Shown here one piece after another: positions 24,501 through 39,500 of a DNA stretch of 45,397 nucleotides. The DNA comes from Candidatus Woesearchaeota archaeon. GTDB lineage: Archaea > Nanobdellota > Nanobdellia > Woesearchaeales > WJIZ01. The translations under genes and the position numbers were made by a program. Position 1 is the stretch's first letter; every line of letters starts with the position of its first letter. The stretch is taken from assembly GCA_018221205.1 (NCBI GenBank), contig JAAOYF010000014.1, forward strand, positions 1-45,397, given 5' to 3'. Under the pieces are notes generated by a model. It did not search any database. It worked only from the letters and a program-made list of their open reading frames with translations, and was not told the DNA's origin.

Positions 24501-27500
24501 CACCGATTACTTCGAAGGTTCATGGAACACTATAACGACGACGACGCAGACATTCATCAGCAGCCTTGATAATTACTCCTGCGGTACGCTTGCAGCGGAA
24601 GAATCATGCCAGCAGACCTTCAATGTGACCATAGGCAGAGAATCAGGAGGGTCTACCTACAGGATGAGGTGCCGGACCTCATCGACAAACGCACCATCAG
24701 ATTATTCAGTCGAGTTTAATCTCACTGTAAATGATTATCCTGTGGCCAAAATGCTTTATCCTACAAACAACGAATGGCTTCATGGAATCGAGATTATCAA
24801 CGTTTCAACAAGTACTGATGACAGAGAAATAACACAGTATATCTTTGAGGTGGACAACAACACTGACTTTGACTCACCGACACTGCTCTGCGACACCCTC
24901 AATACAGGAGCGCAGGGTACTGCATCTACGGGCAATCTCACAGGAACCTATGGCCAGTCAGGAGGAAACTATACTAATACAACACAGAACGACACTTCCT
25001 ACTGGTTCGTTGGCAATAGTGGTTCGTTTTCCATAAATGCCTATGCAGTCGCAACATACAATCTGTCAAAGACAGGCGTTGCGGAAGAGGATCTCACAGC
25101 ACTTTCCTTCAGCATGGTCTATTGTCACAGCGGAAGTGATTATCCAGGGGTGGAATGTGCAGGAACAGCAGCAACTGGTTCAGTCGATGGCACACAGCAG
25201 GTAGAGGCATTCAACTATTCTAACAGCCAGTGGACGGATATTGGAGACTTAAGGACGGATGATGCAGGGAACGAGATTTACGACGAGTTTAGCGTGCCAG
25301 GAAATCTTTCAGACTTCATCAACGATACGAGCGATGAGATCCGTATCAGATATGAGATGGATTATATTAACGCCTTCGCTGAAGACCGCAGTTTCCTGGT
25401 CATCGATCATGCGATCCTTGATATCAGCTATGACCTGGGCCTGGACTCCTGTTCTTTTGACACGACAAACCAGACGCAATGTGATGAAGAATCACAGACC
25501 TGTTATCTGCGATTGAATGTGACAGATTCAGATGGCCTAAGGAATTCAACATACATCACTATTAGCATAGATAACATCGGTCCGACAACCACCCTTCTCA
25601 GACCGATCAATTTCACGAATATAACTGCGAGCACCTATCTCATGAATGTTTCAGTACAGGATGTTGGATCTGGTGCCGATACCATCACTTACCTCTACAG
25701 AGAAAACAATACTGCTTCATGGAACTCATTATGCACACGTTCTACTACTCCCTATAACTGCACCTGGGACCTCTCTTCACTTGAGGAGGGCCGAAACTAT
25801 CAGCTGAGGGCATATGCGAATGATTCCGAAAGCAATCTTGGCGGCAACGATACTGCTATGAATATCACCCTGGACAGGCTCGGCCCTATTATCACTCTGA
25901 ATGCTCCTGGAAACAACACCTGGAACCTGGACGACATAATCTTCAATTATACGGTGAATGACATTCATTCAGATATCGCGAGCTGCAGCCTGCTGATTAA
26001 TTCCATCACCAACCAGACCAATACCACTATTACCGAGGGAGCAGACCTTAAATTCACCATAAACGGCATAGCCGATGGATATTACACCTGGAGAGTGTTA
26101 TGCAAGGATATGCTGGACAATGTAAATAACTCAGAGATAAGGATCCTCAAAGTGGATAATTCAGGGCCGACGAGCACAGTCATCAATCCCCCGGATTTCA
26201 CCAATATCTCTGGCTCTTACACGGTGAATGCGACCGTCACCGATGCAGGCAGCGGCGTCAATACTACTCTCTTCTACTATCGCCAGAATCTCTCCGCATC
26301 CTGGATGCTCATCTGTTCAGATGAGACATCTCCCTATGAATGCAATTGGGATACCAGCTCTTTGCCAGAGGCCGTAAGCTATGAAGTGAGGGCATATGCG
26401 AATGACAGCTTGGGGTACATTGGGGATAATGACACTAATACGAACATTTCTGTTGACCGGACGTCACCAGTAATTAACCTCCTTGCCCCAGGGAACAATT
26501 CACAGGATGTTGACGGCATCGTTGACTTCAATTTCTCAGTGACTGATGCATTATTGGGAGTGCCGAACTGCAGCCTCATCATCAACGGTTCAGTCAATAG
26601 GACTGCTTTCGGAATCCAGGAATCTTCCGCTGAGAACATAACCCTAGACAATCTGGTGAATGGCTTCTATCACTGGAATGTCAGCTGTTCCGATGATGCA
26701 GGCAACACAAACACTTCTGACACGCGGGCAGTCACCATAGCGCCCGATGCAGATCCGCCGAATGTCTCTCTCAACTCTCCTACAAATAGTTCAACTATCT
26801 CGAACCAAGATGTGGCCCTCACTTATACCGTGACCGATGCCCTCTCAGAAATATCAAACTGCAGCTTATTCTTCCTGGAGACATTTAATCAGACCAATTC
26901 CACGGCAGTCACAGAAGGCGCATCAAATGTCTTCAATGTTTATAATCTTGACAATGGGAATTACTCGTGGCGTGTTGAATGTACTGATACAGCAGTCTCT
27001 CCGAATACAGGAGCGAGCGGAACCTACAATTTCACAGTAAACAACTTGCCTTCAATGAGGATAAACCTTACTGCAGATCAACTACAGTATGAAGTTGGAG
27101 AGAGAGCATCTCTCAATACTTCAACTAGTGACGAGTTCGGCAACCCGATAAATACAACAGTCACTACAGATATCATCTTAGGGAATACCAGCACGCCATG
27201 GTGGAACACCTCCTGGAAGAGGAGGAAGCCGGTTTTCATAAATGACACTACCGGATCTTACAGGGCAGATGTATTAGTGAACGTTAATGTCAGTGGCCTG
27301 GGGGGCTATATCACTGACTGCACTAACGAAATAAGGGTTGTAGGCAACAATTCGCTGAGCTTTTCAGATGTCCCGGTCAATATAGTAGGAGGCGACAACT
27401 CGACGTACTGCGACATCACCTTTAGGGGCAATGTCTCCGCAAGTGCAGTTGATGAGAACACTTATTTCGTGTACTACAATAATTCTGGTGCAGCTGATCC

Positions 27501-30500
27501 TGGCCATGGCCTTATGAATATAACGGAAAATGTCACTTTTGATACTTTCGAGGCTGATTTCGGTAATTGGACAGACCAAGGAGGGACTTGTCTCTATGTA
27601 CGGAATCAGGATGTTACTCCATCCGCTACAACTGGATTTGGTAATACAGGAGGGCAAGGGTTTGACCATACTTTAGGTACTTCTTCTGGATGGTATATCT
27701 ATGTGGAGGCCTCTGGAAACGTGTGCCAGGGCGGAGATACTGAAGCAGATGTGGTAAGTAATTCTTTCACAGCCGGTTCGGCAAGCACAACGTTATCATT
27801 CTGGTTCCAGATGCATGGAAATGCTGTCGGAACACTGCATGTTGATGTCAATGATGGTGGGTGGAACAATGACCTCTGGACACAGGTTAATCAGAATCAG
27901 AGTTCGCCTCTTGATCCCTGGGCATTTGCTCAGGTTGACCTTAGTGCTTACTCAGGGCAATTACAGGTGAGATTCAGATATGATGGAGTGACTGGGTGGC
28001 AGGCAGACCAACTGCTTGATGATATCAATATAACAGTAGGCAATCGGATCAGTAATGGTCTGGCGTCGTATACAGGAGAGACAGAGGAATTTATACAGGA
28101 AAACACAAGCGTGACAGGGGATGATGGATATTGGATTTGGTCTTGGAATACTTTTGGTCAGAGCTTCGGTAATTACTCTGCTGTTTCACTATCGACCAGC
28201 CAAGACTATGACGATGGCTCGGATTATACACTCTTTGAAATCATACCCGACACCTCAAACCCCCGGATTTCATTGAATTATCCTTACAATAATTCATGGA
28301 ATAATACTAACAGTTTGACTTTCCATTACACTCCGACAGACAATGCCCACCACTTTGCAAATTGCTCCTTGTACTTCAATAGCATATTAAATAAGACAAA
28401 TACAACATCAATTTCTGACGCACAGCAAAATAGTTTCTCGCTTTCAGGTATTGTTGTAGGAAAGCATAATTGGAGCATCTCCTGTTTCGATATTTCCGGA
28501 AATCAGAATTCTTCTGAAACAAGGTTCTTCTTCATAGATCAGACCCCCCCTTCAATAAATCTAGATTGGCCTATCGATGGCTATAATACCACTACCTCGA
28601 TGCTTGATCTGAACTTTACAGCATTTGACAACATGGATACGGGTTTGACATGCAATATCACGTTGGATAATGTCATGCTTTCATCTATAGGGGCAGCAAA
28701 TGGTACTCTATCAGGCGCAAACGCTGAGGATCTCACAAATAGTCTCCATAGGTGGAACGTCACTTGTCAGGATAATGCAACGAATGTCAACACCAGCCTC
28801 ACCAGAACATTTATTGTCGATAGTATCGCTCCGACAATTGAATTAAACAAACCGTCTAATGACAGTTGGGATAATTCAGGATTGATAGAATTCAACTTTA
28901 CAGCAACCGATACTTATCTGCACCGATGTGAACTGTGGGGAAATTTCAGCGCTTCTTGGTTGAAGAATCGGACAGTATATGGTCCACCTTCTGGTTCGGA
29001 GACAAACTTCAGCAAAGTGACTATCCCTGATGGCATCTATTACTGGGGAGTCAACTGCTCGGATTATGCAGGCAACCTCAATTGGAGCAATGCCAACTTT
29101 ACGATAAAAATCGACACGACCATTCCGCAGATCGGTTTTGCTTCAAACAATCCAATCAACAATTCAAATCAATCTTCAACGTCAGTGTTTATTAATGCCA
29201 CCCACACCGAAGTGAATTCCCACACGATTATCTTCTACTGGAATGGCTCTCAGAATGAAACGAGGGCATATTCATCACTCTATACAAATATTACTTTGCC
29301 CAATATTGTAGATGGGCCTTATACTTATTATGTCTGGGTAAATGACTCCGCTACCAATGAGAATCAGACCGAAACAAGGACTATAACAATAGATACAATC
29401 GCCCCAGATCTCTCTCTTGTATCACCACAGAACAACTCATGGATAAATAACGCCTCTAATCCTGCTCTTTTCATCTATACGGCAGACGATGACTTGCTCA
29501 TAGTGGAAAATTGCAGCCTCTATGTCGATAGCATCTGGAACCAGACAAATGCGACGATAAGTGAAGGCATAAATCAGAACTTCACCTTGCAGCTTTACAG
29601 CGCAAATTATACCTGGAATGTACAGTGCTATGACACAGTCGGCAATCTCAATACCTCTGAGACTCGGAAAGCGAAGGTGGATCTCTCCTTCCCCACAATT
29701 GCCAACACCAACACCAACAACACCAATACCACAGTGAGTGATTACATCTGCATCAATGCGACAATAGCAGATACCTTCTCACAGGTGCTCCAGGCCTATG
29801 CGCATATCGTCGATCCTGATAGCGTGACGCAGACAGTCTATCTCGTCGACAACTCAACAACAACCTGCGATGGATCAAATGGAGATGGTATCTACTCTGC
29901 TACCTATCAGCTGACAAAGGCAGGCACGTACAACTGGACGCGCATGTACGCGAAAGACTTCGCAGGCAACCTCAATCTTACTTTTGTCGGCATTGAGATG
30001 AACTCGACAAGCTTCATCTCCATGAATTCCACCTTATACTACCCGACAGGCACATTCGAAATTAACGAATCGACAGGAAGCTTTGCCATGAACTGCTCTG
30101 CCACCTGTGATCCGACATCTGAGACCTGTACGAATGTCAGGCTGAGGGCAAGCTATAATGAGAGCGGCAGCAGCTACATTACCACCTTAACCACCGATTT
30201 GACAAACGATATCAACGGTTATGTCTGTGGAGATCTCAGCCCAGGAGCAACATGCAGCAATGTCTTCACTATTGATGCATCTGATACCTCAGGCCAGGAG
30301 AACTGGCGTGTCTGGTGTACGGGGAACTCAGATAATGCAGGATCGATAGATTCAGAAGATGAAGTTAATCTCACGATCAATGACAGGCCTTACGCCATGT
30401 GGGATTACCCTATTGATTTGGAGTGGCTCAGCGGCACTGAGAATCTGACAGCTCTCTCCTCCTATGATAATGATGGCTCCCTTGGTCTCTATACATTCGA

Positions 30501-33500
30501 GCTAGACAATAACACCGCTTTCAGCACACCGACAACCATCTGCGACTCAACAGACGGCAACTGCACTTTTGATACGACATCACAATCACAATGTACTCAG
30601 CATACCTTCGACTGCTACCTGAAATTAACAGTGACGGATGATAATTATGCCACCAACAGCACCATTCTCAACATCGGCATTGACAATATTGGACCCACAA
30701 CGACAATACTGAGGCCATTGAACGGCACAAACATAAGCACCTCGGTCTATGAGATGAATGCTTCCATTGTAGATACAGGATCCGGAGTCAACACCACGAT
30801 CTTCGAACAGAGGCCAGATATACTGAGCGGATGGCAAGTAGCCTGTACAGATACTGACGGTACCTCGCCATTCAATTGCAGTTGGAATCTCGCATCCCTG
30901 GATGACGGCAAGAGCTATCAGGTCAGGATGCGGGCAAATGATTCTGAAGGCAACTACGGTAGCTATATCACAGTCTACAACATCACGGTAGACCGGTACG
31001 GTCCGGCAATCGATCTCAATAGTCCTGCAAACAATACCTGGAGCCTCAACGATATCATCTTCAGGTACACTCCAGATGATGCGTTCTCATACATTACGAG
31101 CTGCAGCCTCTATCTGAATGCGCAGCAGAATAAGTCAAATTCTTCAATAACAGATGGTCTTTCACAGAATGTCTCAGTATGGGATATGGCAGATGGCGAC
31201 TACAACTGGAGCATTCAATGTACAGATAGCCTCGGCAATCAGAACTCTTCATTGACAAGAAAGATAAAGATAGACAATACCGGCCCGACCGCATCTCTGG
31301 ACCAGCCGCAGAACTTCACTAACATCTCAGGCGCCTATACGGTAAATGCCACAGTCATGGATGCTGGGATAGGAATAAACGCAACATCATTCTACTACAG
31401 GCAGAACTTCTCAGCTTCATGGTCTTTGCTCTGCTCTGACACAACCGCCCCCTACGGATGCAACTGGAACACCCTTGGCTCTCCGGAGCGGAATTCCTAT
31501 GAAGTGAGGGCTTTTGCCAATGATAGCCTAGGAAATAGAGGAGCTAACTATACAAGCTACAATATCACGATTGACAACACCCCACCCTCTCTCGCGCTCA
31601 TCTTACCTGATAACAACAGCCAGGATATAGATGGCGCAGTGAATTTCACCTTCACTGTGTCAGATGCATTGATCGGCATCAGCCAGTGTATCTTGATCAT
31701 CAACAGCTCCACTAACGCAACATATAATTCGCCAGCAGAAGACGCAACCCTCGGTTTTTATGTCACGACGCTGAGGAATAATTCTCACCAATGGAGTGTC
31801 AACTGTACAGATACAGCAGGCAATACGCAGGCCTCAGATTTCAGGAATATCACCATAGGCCCAGATAATGACGCACCCCTCATCACCTTACTGACACCAG
31901 CAAATGAATCGACCTACACAAGCAGCGACATAGCATTCAATTATGTCGTTAATGACTTGCTTTCAGGAATAGCAAACTGCTCACTTTATTTCGACAGCCA
32001 GTTCAACCAGACCAATTCATCGGCGATAACAGAGGATGAGACAAACACATTCTCCATCAACAATGTTCCCAATGGCAACTACTCCTGGCAAGTAGAATGC
32101 ACGGACACAGCCGCCCCGCCGAATTCTGCGTTGAGTGTCATCCATAATTTCACCCTAGTCGAGACACAGGCATTGCATGTCAATGTGAGCCTGGATCAGA
32201 CAGTGTATGAACAGGGTGAGATAGCAATCATAAACTCTTCTGCAACTGACATCTTTGGCAACCCGATTGAGGCAAATGTGACGACAGACATCATTTTGGG
32301 AAAAACAGAAGTAGGATGGTGGAATTCCAGCTGGCTGCTCCGTAGAAGATTCAATCTAACCACTCCCGATGAGTCAAACAGGACCGCTGAGATAGTAAAG
32401 GTAAACATCTCAGGGCTAGGCGGTTCAATAGAGAGCTGCAGCAATGAGCTCCGCATAATTAGGGGCACAGTAGTGAAGACAGAGATATCCTTCACTTCTG
32501 AAGCAGGAGATGACAGCACATACTGTTATGTGAGATTCATTACGAATATAACCTATGGCACTCCAGAGATATATTACGCATATTACAATAATTCAAACGC
32601 CCCTGCACCAGGGTATTCAACAGTGGCAACACAGTACGTCGCGAATGGAAATATGAATGGGGCGTCAGACTGGACATATACAGAGACTGAAGCGAGTGAT
32701 GTTGGAGAATATTCTACAGCGCAATCAAATTCACCATCACGATCATATCATATCTACAATGACGGAACAAGTGGAACAATAGGACTCTATGGTGAAATCT
32801 ACCAAGATATTGAGCTACCTTGTGTTGGCTGCAATCTCACGATAAGTGCGTATAATAGGCTAGAAAGTGCAGGATCAACAGTTGCTGCATTTGTAGCCCA
32901 CATTATTATCGATACATTTTATTTATCAAGTATTGATTTTCCTGGAAGTGCCGGATCACCCATAGATTGGACGATACGAAGTAATACCAGCTATAGGCCG
33001 CAATCATCAACTGAGCGGCTTTATCTACGAATGACCACTAACATGGACTTCGCCGGATGGGGCCAGCGTGATTCCTATTGGGATGATGTTAATATTACGA
33101 TTAATAAACCAATTGATACGAGTATGGTCATGTCAGCGGAAGAGAATTGGATAAGCACCAACTCAAATGAGACAGGTGATGGTGGTTACTGGATATGGTA
33201 TTGGAGTACATACACCCAAGAAGTCAGCAATTATTCCGCTGTTTCATATGTGACAAATCCGAACTATAACCCCGGGTCCAATTCTTCCTTCTTCGAGATC
33301 CTGCCCGACACATCAAATCCAGCTGTTTCACTTATATCTCCACTGAATCTTTCCTGGAATAAGACAGGAAATGTGACCTTTAAGTACATTCCTACAGACA
33401 ATGCCCATCGGTTTGCGAATTGCTCGCTGATACTGAATGATGCATTCAACAAGACAAATTCATCTGCAATCACAGAAGCAGTCCAGAATAGCCTGAGCCT

Positions 33501-36500
33501 GAACAATATGGCAGAAGGAGCATATAACTGGAGCATCACCTGCTTCGATCTGGAAGACAACCAGAATACTTCAGTTACTCAATTCTTCTACGTGGATAAG
33601 ACTAAGCCCGCCATCAGCCTTGAATATCCTATTGACAGTTTCAATACATCGCTTACGACGATAAATTTCAATTTCACCGTAACAGATTATTTCTATCCAG
33701 ACAATATGAATTGTGAGCTCTACTATGACAGCAAAATCAACAATTCTGCATCACTCTTAGTGCCGAACGGAAGCTACAGCAATTACACAGTGAACAATAT
33801 GGTGGGAGGATCCCATACATGGAGAGTGACATGTCAGGACAACGCGACAAATCTTAACACCAGCCTCACAAGATCGTTCATTATCGACTTCATCGCACCA
33901 TCAACAACACTGAATGCACCAGAGAACAACAGCTGGGATGCCGATGGCTCTGTCCAGATGCAATACACACCAGTAGATACTTACCTCAAATCATGCGACC
34001 TCTGGGGTAACTTCTCAGGCAGCTGGGCATTCAATCAGACCGATAGTAATCCGTCCTCAGGAAGCCAGAACTCATTCAATGCGATAGCATTGACAGATGG
34101 CTATTACATCTGGGCTGTCAATTGTACAGATCATTCATTGAATTACAACTGGAGCAAAAATAATTTCTCCATAAACATCGACACTACGGCGCCGACAATT
34201 GACTTTGCAGGAGGCACCGCATCCGATGACTCTTATTATAATAGGGACTATATCTATGTCAACGTGACCGCTTCTGACTCCAATGAGGCCAATATCACCT
34301 TCAGGCTCTATAACACGACCTCAATAGTGAATATCACAACATTGCCTGCAGGCTATCGCGACATAAACTTTACCGGCCTGAACACGAACGAGCAGTATAC
34401 CTATAACGTAACGATACTGGACAAGGCAAGGAATAATGCCTCAACCTCAACAAGGACACTGACGCTGGACTCAATAAACCCGATAGTCAGCTTAGATGCT
34501 CCAGCTGACAGCCACCTCACTAATAGCACCATTATAACATTCAATTATACTTCCTTTAATACAAATGCCGATTCCTGCACAATCTACCATAATGCATCAG
34601 GATGGGCAGCAAATGATACCCAATCAGTCACTTCAGGAGTGCAGAAATCAGTCTCCAAGACATTCTTCGATGGAGATTTCATCTGGAATGTCTTCTGCAA
34701 TGATTCCGCAGGCAATGCTGCTTGGAACGCCACCAACTTCACTTTCATCATAGATACTACCGCACCTTCAATTGACTTCGCAGGCAATAATCCAGTAAAT
34801 AATTCAAATCAGAGTTCAAGTCAGGTCTTTATCAACACAACACATACTGAAGTCCATCCAGACACCATCAGGCTTTACTGGAATGGGGTCCAGAACCAGA
34901 CAAAGACATATGCAGCAACCTACACAAATTTCACCCTCATCCCGATAGCAGACGGCTCCTATACCTATTATGTCTGGATCAACGATACTGCCTGGAACAA
35001 GAACCAGACAGAGACGAGGAAAATAACTGTTGACACCACACCACCCACACTCTCCCTGAATGCACCAGAGAACGATACCTGGAGTAATGAACTGAGGACA
35101 CTCTTCAATTTCACCACAAATGATGCCCTCATCGGTGTCCAGGCATGCAGCTTAGTGATAGACAGCAAGCTGAATCAGACGAACAGTTCGATTAGTGAAG
35201 GAGTCTCCCAGTACTTCAATCATGTGCTTGGAAGCAGCTATGGGTACAACTGGTCTGTCAATTGCACTGATACATTAGGCAATGAGAATATCTCAGAGAC
35301 ACGGATCATCAAGATCGACAAGAGTCTTCCCACAATAACCGGAGAGAACATCAACGAGACCTCTCTAGAGGTAAACTTCCAGATCTGTTTGAACGTCTCT
35401 GTCACCGATACTTATTCCGATCTCGCTTCAGTCATAGCAACAGTTGAGTTCCCATCAGGTGAGCAGAACGTTTCCTTGAGCAACACAACAGGCTGCGGCA
35501 ATGTCGGCGGTAGTATCTGGACAGACGAACTGTCCTTGCCAGAGCAGGGCGATTACAATTGGACACGTACCTACGCGACTGACAACGCAGGAAACACCCA
35601 GCTCAATTATCTTTCTGTACAAAGGAACTGGTCTACCTTTGCCAATAACTTCCTGAACTCGACCATCACCAGGCCAATAGCAAATTTCGAGCTTAATGAA
35701 TCCACCGTAGCAGCAGTAAGCTACTACAACCAGTCTTGCGAGGCTTCCTGCGAAGTAAGCTCAACTCTGGACTGCGAAAATGTCTATATTTTTGCAGACT
35801 ACTATGACGGCAGCTGGACCAAGATCACGACAGCAACAACAAAATTCTACGCAGATGTCGACAACGGATCCTGCGGCACCGTGACAAAAGGAGATACCTG
35901 CAGCCAGCAGTTCAATGTCAGTGTAGGCACAAATGCAGGAGGCACGATCTATCCGATCAGATGTAGGGCTGCTTCAACCAATTCCGCAACCAGCTATTCC
36001 ACAGAAACGTTGGAAGTGAATGCAACCATCAATGATTTCCCTGTTGCCAGGTTCTCCCACCCGACGAATAGCACTTGGCACTACGGCGTCGAGATCCTGA
36101 ATGCATCGACATCGACAGACGATCAAGGCATTTCCTTATACAGCTTTGAGCTCGATAACAACCAAGCATTCAGCAGCCCGACCTTGCTCTGTTCAACCGC
36201 TGACGCAAATTGCACATTCAACACATCAGCGCAGACCGAATGCACCGAAGAAGTGATGGGCTGCTATCTCAGGCTGAATGTAACAGATTCAGACGGCCTC
36301 AAGAATTGGACCATCATAACCTTTGGAATTGACAATACCGGTCCCACTGCTGTCTTAGACAGGCCAAGAAACTTCACGAACACCTCTTCAAACGCTTATA
36401 CCGTTAATGCATCTCTCTCAGATGCAGGCAACGGCTCAATCTCCGCTGCAATATTCCAGTATAGAGAGAATTTCCAGGAGACATGGACTACAGCCTGTAT

Positions 36501-39500
36501 TGATTATACTGCACCATTCGCCTGCTCCTGGAACCTTGCAGCACTTCCAGACCACAACCAGTATGAATTATTGGTATATGGCAATGACAGCTTCGGCAAT
36601 ATCGGAGGAAATGACACTCACTATAACATCACTCTTGATAAGACCCCTGCAGCGATCACTCTTTTCAATCCAGACAACAATTCAGTTGATACAGATGGAT
36701 TCATTGCATTTAGCTACAACGTGACCGATAATCTCTCATCACCTTCATCTTGTACATTGGTCCTCAACTCAAAAGCAAATGAGACCAACTCCTCAGTCCT
36801 AGAATCACAGAACAACAGCTTCTCATTGGAATATATGGGAGAGCAGAAGTATAACTGGAGCATCAACTGTACAGACACCCTCGGAAATGTAGGGTCATCA
36901 GTAAATTATAATCTCACCGTGGATATCGATGATGACGCACCCAATATCACCCTGGTGGCACCAGAAAATGAGTCAACCTATACAAGCAAGGTCATCATCT
37001 TCCAGTATGATGTTGTGGATGCTCTATCAGGAATCGCCAATTGCAGCCTCTATTTCAACAATGAATTCAACCAGACGAACAGCTCGACAGTATCAGAAAG
37101 CGTGACCAATACCTTCACCATCACCAATGTCAACGACGGAAACTACTCCTGGTACGTGCAATGTGCTGATTCCAACTGGAAATATCATAGCGTAGGGACT
37201 TCAGATATCTTCAATTTCACCCTGGTCGTGACCACAAACATCAAAGTGAATGTCACCGCGAGCAGCGCGACCTATCAGCAGGGTGAGTTTGCAAACATCA
37301 CGACAAAGACAGTGGATAAGTTCAGTAATGCAATCAACACATCAGTCACTACCAGCTTCATAAATGCTTCTACGACCATACCTTGGTGGAATTCCAGCTT
37401 CTCCTATAGGCGTCAGATGAATATCACTAATCCGAGCACAGCTACTCTGTCTGCCAATTACACTGCCAACTATACCTTAGACACAACAGGATTCGTCTCA
37501 GCCGGTCTGATGCAGACCTCTGGCAAAGACTTGAGGATTGCGTGGTGGAATAACGAGACAAATAGCTGGACAGAGATGGACAGGCTCGTCACCAGCATGA
37601 ACACAGCCTCAACCACCGCCCTGTTCAAGATACGAAGAAATATCTCAGCCAGTTCTTCAGACCTCAGCTATTATCTCTATTACGGAAATAGTTCAGTGGC
37701 AGATGGGCCCACGGATAGGAAAAACATCTACTTCTACTTCGATGGCTTTGATACAGATACACTCAGCAATTATAATACTACAAGAGCATTCAGCTCCTCA
37801 TCAGAGGAATCAGATGATAATCTGACACATGATTCGCGCGGATGGATAAACTATTCTGGTTCAGCAAATTATGGTAAGTCGCTGAGAAAAGAGATTCCAA
37901 ATATCAAAGATGCGATTATAGAAATAGACCAATATGTCGACACCATGCTTGGAGCGCCCACAGCCTCAAGGCTCGAGGTAGCAGCGAAGATGAATGAAGA
38001 CAGCTATTATTACTTCTATGCCTCCACAAATCTCTTCAACAGCCAGCTCGGCAGGTATAATGACGGGTCAGAGACGTTCTCAACGACAAGGAATATCCAG
38101 TATACAGATGTCGACACCTGGTACAGGCTCAAGTTTGTCGTTTATGATAATGGCTCTAACGTCTATCTCAACTCTTATGTGGACGGATCGTTGATGATAG
38201 GCTATAATGATACTAATGTGCAGAAGCTCAACACTACCGGAGGCTTCGGTATAGGCAGCTATCAGCTAGACGGCAGATGGGACAATCTCACAGTGAGCAG
38301 GTACTTTGATACTCCGCCAACGTTCTCTACAAAAGGAGAGGAATACTTGGTCGCAACCCAAACAGAAGAGACTGGCCTGGACGGCATACTCACAATCTTG
38401 CAGGATACTATTACGTTCGAGACTGGCAGCCACACAGCAATTTCACTAGCTTCAAATCCAAACTATCTCAATGGTTTCAATTACACCACTATCACTATAG
38501 TGGCAGATACGGACTATCCGCAAGTGAGCCTTGTCTCTCCAGAGAATAATTCCTGGCTCAACAATCAGAACGTATCATTCGTCTATGTCCCAACCGATAA
38601 TACTCAGAAGTTTGCAAACTGCTCCTTGATCCTGAACAGTATCTACAATGAGACAAACTCTACACCACTGACCCATAATGCCCAGAATAATTTCACGTTG
38701 AATGACATGCCACAAGGCTATCACAACTGGAGCATAACGTGCTTTGATCTTGCGCAACAGCAGAATACCTCAGTCACGCAGTATTTCTACATCGATACTA
38801 CAGATCCTACGGTAACTCCCCAATATCCATCAGATGATTCTTATCTATCGCTAGTAGATATCAATTTCAATTTCACAGTGAGCGATAATCTTGATGCAGA
38901 GCTTCTGTGCAACCTGACATTAGACAGCAAGCAGAATAACTCTCAATATATCGTTGCCCAGAATGGATCGTATGCAAACTACACGATACATAACATCATC
39001 AATGGCAACCATACCTGGAGCGTGACTTGTTCCGATAACGCCACAAATGTACAGACAACCTCAACACTTTCTTTAGTTGTCGACACCATAGAGCCAGGCA
39101 TCACCTTGCAGGCTCCAGCACCAGCATTCGCGACCGGAGACGACTTCATCAGCTTCAACTGGACAGCAATCGATAATCTTGACACATCCTTGTTCTGTAA
39201 CCTCACTGTAGATGGCAAGGTGAATGCATCCACTGTTGTCTCTCCAAACGGCACCATGGTGAACCACACCACCCATAATCTAGGATTCGGCACCCATTAT
39301 TGGAATGTCACCTGCGAAGACACTTCCCTTAATACAAATACATCATTGACAAGAAACTTCACTATTTCAGGACAGCCGCCTTACTGGAGCAATAACCAGA
39401 ATTTCACTCCAGCTACTTATTCACCAACACAACAAAGCTCCTTTAACATCACCTGGCAGGATGACATCTCCATAAATTCAGCATGGTTCGAGAGCAATTA

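Larger units (their letters stand above)
24445..35736 (+). repeat. Two full copies of a ~1,882-residue super-repeat in the giant protein
   Basis: Equivalent Cys codons of a small Cys-rich domain fall at 24445, 30094 and 35737, spacings of 5,649 and 5,643 bp. After each comes a EW-x-G/DNN domain, Ig-like domains, a DUF2341-like domain, a variable plug-in domain, then more Ig-like domains in matching order. A partial unit precedes (22.3-24.4 kb) and a third partial one follows (35.7-39.4 kb). Equal length partly hides differences: the first copy has an extra domain at about 24.89-25.44 kb, the second has extra Ig-like domains after its plug-in domain, and the third lacks two Ig-like domains. 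Confidence 0.7.
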
